Shown: positions 6,191 to 10,826 of the stretch, in pieces
How positions within the stretch are numbered: position 1 is the stretch's first letter
How the letters are laid out: each line of letters opens with the position of its first letter
Notes under the pieces: generated by a model
Seen by the model: the letters and a program-made list of their open reading frames with translations, nothing else
The model's database searches: none
What the model was told of the DNA's origin: nothing
Program-made: the position numbers and the translations under genes
Assembly: GCA_041493345.1 (NCBI GenBank)
Contig: JBGPYQ010000103.1
Location: 1-10,826, forward strand
Source: VBDM01 sp041493345
GTDB taxonomy: Bacteria > Pseudomonadota > Gammaproteobacteria > Burkholderiales > SG8-39
DNA: 10,826 nt
Direction of reading: 5' to 3'

Positions 6191-6763
6191 TCGATGGCGC
6201 CCGAAGAAAGGATGCGATACCCTCATGCACCCGACTCGAAACCACTGCCCGTGACCCCATTCGGATTCACCGCAATCTTCTTCAGGCGCCGCGCCGGAAA
6301 CCTGCTCGGGTTCCTCGCCTGCGCGAGCATGCTCGCGTTCGGCTACTACCTGCAATTCGCCGTCGGTCTCGAGCCCTGTCCGCTTTGTATTCTGCAACGC
6401 CTGCTGCTTCTTGCGACCGGTATCGCCTTCCTCGCTGCCGCGGTGCATAGGCCCGCGCGCCGGCTCGGCGCGGCCATCTACGCCGGCGCGATATCGCTTT
6501 GCGCGGCGACGGGCGCCGCGATCTCGGCTCGCCACGTGTGGATCCAGCACCTTCCCGAAGATCAGCGCCCCTCCTGCGGTCCCGGACTGGACTATATGCT
6601 GTCCACGTTTGGACCGTTCGGATCCTTGTCCCGAATCCTGCGCGGCTCGGGCGAATGCGGCAAAGTGGACTGGACGCTGCTGTCGTTCAGCATTCCGGAG
6701 TGGACGCTCGCTGCCTTTGTCACGCTCATTGCCTGGGCGGTGTTTCTCGCGCTGCGCGACTAA
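6188..6763 (+). CDS. dsbB: disulfide bond formation protein DsbB
   Basis: Inner-membrane enzyme that re-oxidises the periplasmic thiol oxidase DsbA and passes the electrons to ubiquinone. From the ATG at 6188 it has 191 residues; from the GTG at 6251 it would have 170, nearer the usual length, so the start is uncertain. Both cysteine pairs are present: C64-P-L-C67 in GLEPCPLCILQR at the end of the first membrane segment, and C130 with C157 in the second periplasmic loop (PSCGPGLDYM ... SGECGKVDW). Four hydrophobic segments can be seen at about 37-57, 70-86, 93-113 and 169-188, with positively charged RRR just before the first, as expected for a cytosolic N-terminus. No DsbA gene is in the window. 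It is divergent from the preceding minus-strand gene and followed at once by a long palindrome. Confidence 0.93.
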   Translation: MSMAPEERMRYPHAPDSKPLPVTPFGFTAIFFRRRAGNLLGFLACASMLAFGYYLQFAVGLEPCPLCILQRLLLLATGIAFLAAAVHRPARRLGAAIYAGAISLCAATGAAISARHVWIQHLPEDQRPSCGPGLDYMLSTFGPFGSLSRILRGSGECGKVDWTLLSFSIPEWTLAAFVTLIAWAVFLALRD

Positions 6764-6785
6764 ATGCGTGTTGCGGAATTGGATA

Positions 6786-6842
6786 AGTAGCGTGCGCCGT
6801 GCGCACGAATTGCGCTGCATCGTGCGCACGGCGCACGCTACT
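6786..6842. repeat. long perfect inverted repeat, REPIN-like, behind dsbB
   Basis: Bases 6786-6808 and 6820-6842 are exact reverse complements (23 bp) around an 11-base loop. Each arm is itself palindromic: CGTGCGC-CGT-GCGCACG at 6791-6807 and CGTGCGC-ACG-GCGCACG at 6821-6837. The DNA or RNA can therefore fold as one long hairpin or as two tandem hairpins, the layout of REPIN elements (paired inverted REPs). It begins 23 bases after the dsbB stop and could also end that transcript, though there is no T-run. Confidence 0.8.
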
Positions 6843-6948
6843 CGAAGGTTAATTTCGCAATGCGCTCTACGTACTTGCGCTACACGCCGCAGCCGAACCG
6901 CTGACCGGTTCCTCCCGGCGGCAAGCGCCTGGGCGGGACTCGTCCTGT

Positions 6949-7176
6949 TCAGGCGCCGTCGCGGTAAGGATTCTCGATTCGCTGGATCAATTCGGCGAGG
7001 ACCCGTTTGAACTGGCGTTCGTCGCATCCCATGAGCACCGCGTCCTCGAGCGCGTCCTGGCAGAGCTGGTGGATTTCTTCGAGGTTTTCCTTCAGCACCT
7101 TCAGTTTTTCGACACAGGACACGACTTCGCCGGACGGCGAGCGCCATAGCGGATCGGGAATGGACCGTGAGCTCAT
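6949..7176 (-). CDS. small conserved hypothetical protein at the end of the cys operon
   Basis: 75 residues from the ATG at 7176; AGAGG is eight bases upstream, and a start at 7221 would add 15 residues of no evident conservation. I recognise it as a conserved betaproteobacterial protein of unknown function. Features are a conserved N-terminus SRSIPDPLWRSPSGEVVSC (3-21), then a mostly helical, charged stretch (CVEKLKVLKENLEEIHQLCQ, 21-40; QFKRVLAELIQRIENPY, 55-71) that looks like a helical hairpin. Three cysteines (21, 39, 51) are present without a metal-binding spacing. There is no signal peptide. It lies 77 bases behind cobA in the same direction, so it probably belongs to the sulfate assimilation transcript. 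I assign no function. Confidence 0.75.
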   Translation of the reverse strand: MSSRSIPDPLWRSPSGEVVSCVEKLKVLKENLEEIHQLCQDALEDAVLMGCDERQFKRVLAELIQRIENPYRDGA

Positions 7177-7253
7177 GGGCGTGGCCTCTGCAAACGATTG
7201 ATCTCGAATTTGACCCGGCAAGCCGCAATGGGTTCACTGGCCGGCGGGGCTGC

Positions 7254-8018
7254 TCAAGCCTGCTTGAGGAACGCCTCGATTTCCTTGATGGGAACGAGTG
7301 CGTGCTCCGCGAGCACCGCCTTCAGCACTTCGCCGATCAGCACGACTGCCGGGCCATCGCCGGCCTTCAGCGCCAGCCTCGGCAAATCCGCAAGCGTTCC
7401 GTAGAGCGCTTGCTGTGCGGGCAGCGAGGCGCTTTCCACGATGGCGAGCGGCGTGTCCTTCGACTTGCCGCGTTCGATCAACTCCGCGCTGATCGCCTCG
7501 GCAAGGCCCGCGCCCATGTAAATCACGGCGGTATCGGCGGCGAGCACGCTCGCCGCCCAGTCATTTTCGCGCTCGCCTTCGCCGGCGCGGGGCGTGACAA
7601 AGGCAACGGCGCGGCTCATGCCGCGGCGGGTGAGCGACACGCCGAGTTCGGCGCTCGCCGCAAGCGCCGCCGTCACGCCGGGCACGACTTCGAATTCGAT
7701 TCCTGCTTTGTGAAGCGCGTCGATCTCTTCCTGCGCCCGTCCGAACAGCATCGGGTCGCCGCCCTTGAGGCGCACGACGACCCGGTGGGTGCGGGCGGCA
7801 TCGACCAGGCGCTTGTTGATGAATTTCTGCGCGGTGGAATGACGGCCGCAACGCTTGCCGACCGCGATCTTCTGCGCGCGTGCGGCGAGCGCGAGCGTTT
7901 GCGGATGCACCAGCGCGTCGTGGAACACGATGCCGGCGCGCTTGAGAATTTCCGCCGCGCGCAGCGTGAGCAGGTCCGGCGCTCCAGGACCGGCGCCGAT
8001 CAAGTACACCTTAGCCAT
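7254..8018 (-). CDS. cobA: uroporphyrinogen-III C-methyltransferase (SUMT)
   Basis: 254 residues; start ATG at 8018 with GGAGG six bases upstream (8029-8025). It uses two SAM molecules to turn uroporphyrinogen III into precorrin-2, the precursor of siroheme and cobalamin. The family signature is complete: VYLIGAGPGAPDLLTLRA (4-21), VGKRCGRHS (53-61), VVRLKGGDPMLFGR (81-94) and EVVPGVTAALAASAELG (110-126). The length matches a stand-alone methyltransferase. The CysG N-terminal dehydrogenase/ferrochelatase domain is absent, so precorrin-2 oxidation and iron insertion must be coded elsewhere. Its place behind cysN points to siroheme for sulfite reductase rather than to B12. The gap to cysN is 97 bases beyond its upstream site and shows only a short CCCGC/GCGGG hairpin at 8095-8107. 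Confidence 0.95.
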   Translation of the reverse strand: MAKVYLIGAGPGAPDLLTLRAAEILKRAGIVFHDALVHPQTLALAARAQKIAVGKRCGRHSTAQKFINKRLVDAARTHRVVVRLKGGDPMLFGRAQEEIDALHKAGIEFEVVPGVTAALAASAELGVSLTRRGMSRAVAFVTPRAGEGERENDWAASVLAADTAVIYMGAGLAEAISAELIERGKSKDTPLAIVESASLPAQQALYGTLADLPRLALKAGDGPAVVLIGEVLKAVLAEHALVPIKEIEAFLKQA

Positions 8019-8122
8019 CGGCCGCCTCCGATCCAACCTCGGTGAAACACCCCATGCTCCGTCGGCGGGCGATCTCGTTCCGCTGGGTCGCATCCCCGCA
8101 TGGCGGGTTCCTGCTCGCGGCT

Positions 8123-9442
8123 TCACTCGATCATCCCCGCGGCGACGGTCTGGTTGCTCACTTCGTCTATCAGGATAAAGGAGCCGGTTGCGCGGTTCAA
8201 ATCGTAGGGATCAACAAAAAGCTGCTGGGCCAGCGCGATCGCGACGTGCGCGATGTCGTTCATGACGAGGCCCGCTGGGGCCGGTTGCCGCTCGAGCGTG
8301 TTGATGTCGACCCGATAGTTGAGCGAAAGCAGCTTGGCTTTCACGCTGCGCGTGGTGTGCTTGAGAACGAAGCGCGCCGCGGAGGCCGCTCTTGCGTCGA
8401 GGAGCTCGGACGACAACCAGCAGATGCGCGCCTCGACGGTTTTTACCTTGCCCGGCGCCCGGCCCGGATCGACGAGCAGGTCGCCGCGCGAGATGTCGAT
8501 CTCGTCGGCGAGCACGAGCGTCACCGAGTCTCCGGCAACCGCGACCGGCAGCGACTCACCGAGCGAAATAATGTCCCTGACGAGGGTGCGGCGGCCCGAA
8601 GGGAGCGCCAGCACTTCGGTCCCGGGAAACAGAACCCCCGATTCGAGCCTGCCGGCGTAGCCGCGAAAGTCCGTGCCGGCGCCGGGGCGCACCACGAGCT
8701 GCACCGGAAAGCGGAACGGCAGCGAGTCGGCCTCGTCGGCGAGATCGATTTCCTCGAGCGCCGCGAGCAGCGTGGGACCCTTGTACCAGTTCATGTTCCC
8801 GCGGCGTTCCACGACGAGATCGCCGCGCAGCGCCGAGATCGGAATAAAGCGCAGATCGGCGATGCCGAGTGCAGAGGCAAAGCCGAGGAAGTCCTTGCGG
8901 ATGCGCTCGAAAACCGCTTCGTCGTAATTGACGAGGTCCATCTTGTTCACCGCCGCGACGATGTGGCGCACGCCGAGCAGGTGAGAGATGTAAGCGTGGC
9001 GGCGCGTCTGCGGCAGCACGCCCTTGCGCGCGTCGATGAGGATCACCGCCGCGTCGGCGGTGGAGGCGCCGGTCACCATGTTACGGGTGTACTGCTCGTG
9101 GCCGGGCGTGTCGGCGATGATGAACTTGCGCTGCGGCGTGGCGAAATAACGGTAGGCGACGTCGATGGTGATGCCTTGCTCGCGCTCGGCCTCAAGCCCG
9201 TCGGTGAGCAACGACAAGTCAAGATCTCCCTGCCCACGCTTGCTCGACGCACGCGCGACCGCGGCGAGCTGGTCTTCGAAGATGGCGCGCGTATCATGCA
9301 GCAGCCGTCCGATCAGCGTGCTCTTGCCGTCGTCCACGCTGCCGGCGGTGATGAAGCGCAACACGCCGCGCGTATTTGCAGAATCGGCGCCCTTGTCTTC
9401 GACGGCCTGCGCGTTTCGCTCGATTTCTCCCAGCAGCGTCAT
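8123..9442 (-). CDS. cysN: sulfate adenylyltransferase, large GTPase subunit CysN
   Basis: 439 residues from the ATG at 9442. CysN hydrolyses GTP to drive the formation of adenosine 5'-phosphosulfate (APS) from sulfate and ATP by CysD. The elongation factor-like GTPase motifs are in order: P-loop G34-SVDDGK-S41 in FITAGSVDDGKSTLIGRLL, the switch I region EREQGITIDVAYRYF (86-100), DTPGH (111-115) and NKMD (166-169), followed by ISALRGD. Two beta-barrel domains typical of CysN follow, with conserved GYAGRLESG and NRATGSFILID near the C-terminus. No CysC APS kinase domain is fused to the C-terminus, unlike the approximately 630-residue CysNC proteins. The ribosome binding site (GGTGA) is weak; a TTG eleven codons upstream is an alternative start. 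It lies 62 bases behind cysD. Confidence 0.95.
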   Translation of the reverse strand: MTLLGEIERNAQAVEDKGADSANTRGVLRFITAGSVDDGKSTLIGRLLHDTRAIFEDQLAAVARASSKRGQGDLDLSLLTDGLEAEREQGITIDVAYRYFATPQRKFIIADTPGHEQYTRNMVTGASTADAAVILIDARKGVLPQTRRHAYISHLLGVRHIVAAVNKMDLVNYDEAVFERIRKDFLGFASALGIADLRFIPISALRGDLVVERRGNMNWYKGPTLLAALEEIDLADEADSLPFRFPVQLVVRPGAGTDFRGYAGRLESGVLFPGTEVLALPSGRRTLVRDIISLGESLPVAVAGDSVTLVLADEIDISRGDLLVDPGRAPGKVKTVEARICWLSSELLDARAASAARFVLKHTTRSVKAKLLSLNYRVDINTLERQPAPAGLVMNDIAHVAIALAQQLFVDPYDLNRATGSFILIDEVSNQTVAAGMIE

Positions 9443-9504
9443 ACGTGTTTTTTCACCGATTTGGGGGATATACAAAGGGGTATAGCCGCCTTGTTCCACC
9501 AGGT

Positions 9505-10446
9505 TTAAAAGTACCCTTCCTTTTTGCGCCGTTCCATGGACGCTTCCGAGGTCTGGTCGTCCATGCGCGTCGCACCGCGCTCGGTGACCGTGGTGAGCGC
9601 CGTTTCGGAGATGATCTCTGCGGCGGTCGCCGCGATGGATTCCACCGGGCAGGTGCAACTGATGTCGCCCACGGTGCGAAAGCGCACCGACAGCTCTTCC
9701 ACGGTTTCGCCGTTGCGCGGCGGGGTGATATCCGTCACCGGCACGAGCAGGTCGTTCCTGCGCACGACCGGCCGCCGGTGCGCGTAGTAGATCGAGGGCA
9801 CGGCAAGCTGCTCGCGCTCGATGTACTGCCACACGTCGAGCTCGGTCCAATTGCTGATCGGGAACACCCGCATGTGTTCGCCCTTATGCACGCGGGTGTT
9901 GTAGAGGCTCCAGAGTTCAGGGCGCTGGTTCTTCGGGTCCCATTGTCCGAATTCGTCTCGGAACGAGAACACGCGCTCCTTGGCGCGCGCCTTTTCCTCG
10001 TCGCGGCGCGCGCCGCCGATCGCCGCGTCGAAGCCGAATTCCCCGATTGCTTCGAGCAGCGTCACCGACTGCGCTGCGTTGCGGCTCTCTTCGGTGCGGC
10101 GCAGCCGCACCGTGCCGCGGCGCATCGAGTCCTCGACCGAGCGCACGATGAGCCGCTCGCCCAATTCCGCGGCGCGCACGTCGCGGAAGGCGATCACCTC
10201 GGAAAAATTGTGCCCGGTGTCGATGTGCAGCAGCGGAAACGGAAACCTCGCCGGACGGAATGCTTTTTCCGCCAGGCGCAACAGCACGAGCGAATCCTTG
10301 CCGCCGGAAAAAAACAATACGGGGTTCGCGCATTCGCCGGCGACTTCGCGCAGGATGAAAATCGCTTCCGACTCGAGCCAGTCGAGATGGCTGCGAATGG
10401 GCAGCGCGATGCGCTCGACGCGCGGTTTTTGCAGGACCGCGCTCAT
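9505..10446 (-). CDS. cysD: sulfate adenylyltransferase, catalytic subunit CysD
   Basis: 313 residues from the ATG at 10446. CysD adenylates sulfate to APS in complex with CysN. The PP-loop is S47-GGKD-S52 in PVLFFSGGKDSLVLL, followed by HIDTGHNFSEVIAFRD (74-89), FDAAIGGARRDEEKARAKER and FPISNWTELDVWQYI. The C-terminus ERRKKEGYF is the very conserved family ending, which confirms that the gene is intact. The start codon overlaps the cysH stop in an ATGA arrangement (10446-10443), and there is no strong Shine-Dalgarno of its own, so translation is probably coupled to cysH. The first 10 residues are the only poorly conserved part, and the length is slightly above the E. coli protein. Confidence 0.96.
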   Translation of the reverse strand: MSAVLQKPRVERIALPIRSHLDWLESEAIFILREVAGECANPVLFFSGGKDSLVLLRLAEKAFRPARFPFPLLHIDTGHNFSEVIAFRDVRAAELGERLIVRSVEDSMRRGTVRLRRTEESRNAAQSVTLLEAIGEFGFDAAIGGARRDEEKARAKERVFSFRDEFGQWDPKNQRPELWSLYNTRVHKGEHMRVFPISNWTELDVWQYIEREQLAVPSIYYAHRRPVVRRNDLLVPVTDITPPRNGETVEELSVRFRTVGDISCTCPVESIAATAAEIISETALTTVTERGATRMDDQTSEASMERRKKEGYF

Positions 10447-10826
10447 GCTTCGCTCGTGACAGTTGAGCGCACAAGACGCCCGTCCGGCGCCACGTGCAGC
10501 CCGCACTCGCGCGCTTGCCCTTGTTCCCACCACCAGCGCCCGGCGCGCACGTCTTCGCCCGCGACGGTGGGCCGCGTGCAGGGCGCGCAGCCGATGGAAC
10601 GATAGCCCTGGTCGTGGAGCGCGTTGTAGGGCACCTCGAAGGCGCGGATGTATTCCCACACTTCGTCCTCGCTCCAGTCGGCAAGGGGATTGAATTTCAC
10701 CATGCCGCGCGCGGCGTCGTATTCCTGCACCTTGAGCTCCGAGCGCGTGACCGCCTGGTCGCGGCGCTGGCCGGTGATCCAGGCTTCCTTGCCTTCCAGC
10801 GCGCGATTGAGCGGTTCGACCTTGCG
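10443..10826 (-). CDS. cysH: adenosine phosphosulfate reductase CysH (APS type), 5'-truncated by the window
   Basis: The C-terminal 127 residues are visible; the frame is open to the right edge. CysH reduces activated sulfate to sulfite with thioredoxin as donor. Visible marks are RKVEPLNRAL at the edge, AWITGQRRDQAVTRSEL, FNPLADWSEDEVWEYI, and SIGCAPCTRP with C80 and C83 of the visible part, then GEDVRAGRWWWE and the catalytic cysteine in ECGLH (C108). The CxxC and the RKVEPL segment are typical of the bacterial [4Fe-4S] enzymes that use APS; E. coli PAPS reductase lacks the CxxC. The matching CC pair should lie just before the visible start, outside the window. After ECGLH there is a tail of about 16 residues. 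The TGA stop overlaps the cysD start by the ATGA arrangement. Confidence 0.94.
   Translation of the reverse strand, partial: RKVEPLNRALEGKEAWITGQRRDQAVTRSELKVQEYDAARGMVKFNPLADWSEDEVWEYIRAFEVPYNALHDQGYRSIGCAPCTRPTVAGEDVRAGRWWWEQGQARECGLHVAPDGRLVRSTVTSEA

Noticed and set aside
6842..6948. Additional small gene or RNA between the palindrome and the 75-residue protein
   Set aside because: The only ATG-led plus-strand frame I found is 13 codons; GAACCG/CGGTTC at 6895-6911 forms just a 6-bp hairpin with no further support.
8042..10605. Two long plus-strand open frames opposite cobA, cysN, cysD and cysH
   Set aside because: They mirror genes whose GTPase and PP-loop motifs are complete on the minus strand.
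1..10826. CRISPR array, tRNA, prophage or insertion sequence
   Set aside because: I saw no regularly spaced direct repeats, no cloverleaf-like segments and no integrase or transposase motifs.

Overview
The window is GC-rich, tightly packed bacterial chromosome and most resembles a betaproteobacterium (Burkholderiales/Nitrosomonadales-like). Three things suggest this: the TtcA and DsbB sequences, an assimilatory sulfate reduction operon of the order cysH-cysD-cysN-cobA, and a small conserved protein behind cobA that I associate with that class. The assignment is from family recognition, not a search. I see no tRNA, rRNA, CRISPR array, transposase or phage gene. No gap between genes exceeds 300 bases.

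Plus strand, 1-5318. The window opens inside ttcA (tRNA 2-thiocytidine synthetase). Next is a 503-residue protein joining an N-terminal Cro/YdaS-like helix-turn-helix to a complete class V (alanine/serine-glyoxylate type) aminotransferase. It is followed by a secreted monoheme cytochrome c, an exported metallo-beta-lactamase-fold protein that lacks two expected metal ligands, and an FAD-dependent monooxygenase-type protein. The last four genes run in one direction with gaps of 55 to 153 bases and may act together in a small oxidative pathway whose substrate I cannot name. The aminotransferase-cytochrome gap holds two perfect hairpins.

Middle, 5319-6948. A degenerate inverted repeat lies between the converging ends of the FAD gene and a minus-strand gene with a TTG start (213 residues, possibly transglutaminase-like). 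That gene diverges from dsbB, the membrane quinone-linked disulfide oxidase. Directly after dsbB is a long perfect inverted repeat whose arms are themselves palindromic (REPIN-like).

Minus strand, 6949-10826. Read from the right edge: cysH (APS reductase type, cut by the window), cysD, cysN, cobA and a 75-residue conserved protein. CysD and CysN make APS from sulfate and ATP. CysH reduces APS to sulfite. CobA makes the precorrin-2 needed for siroheme, the cofactor of sulfite reductase. CysN has no fused CysC kinase, which fits direct reduction of APS.

The best candidates for something undescribed are the HTH-aminotransferase fusion with its redox neighbours, the altered metal site of the MBL protein, and the intergenic palindromes, two of which share a near-identical 15-base apical segment.
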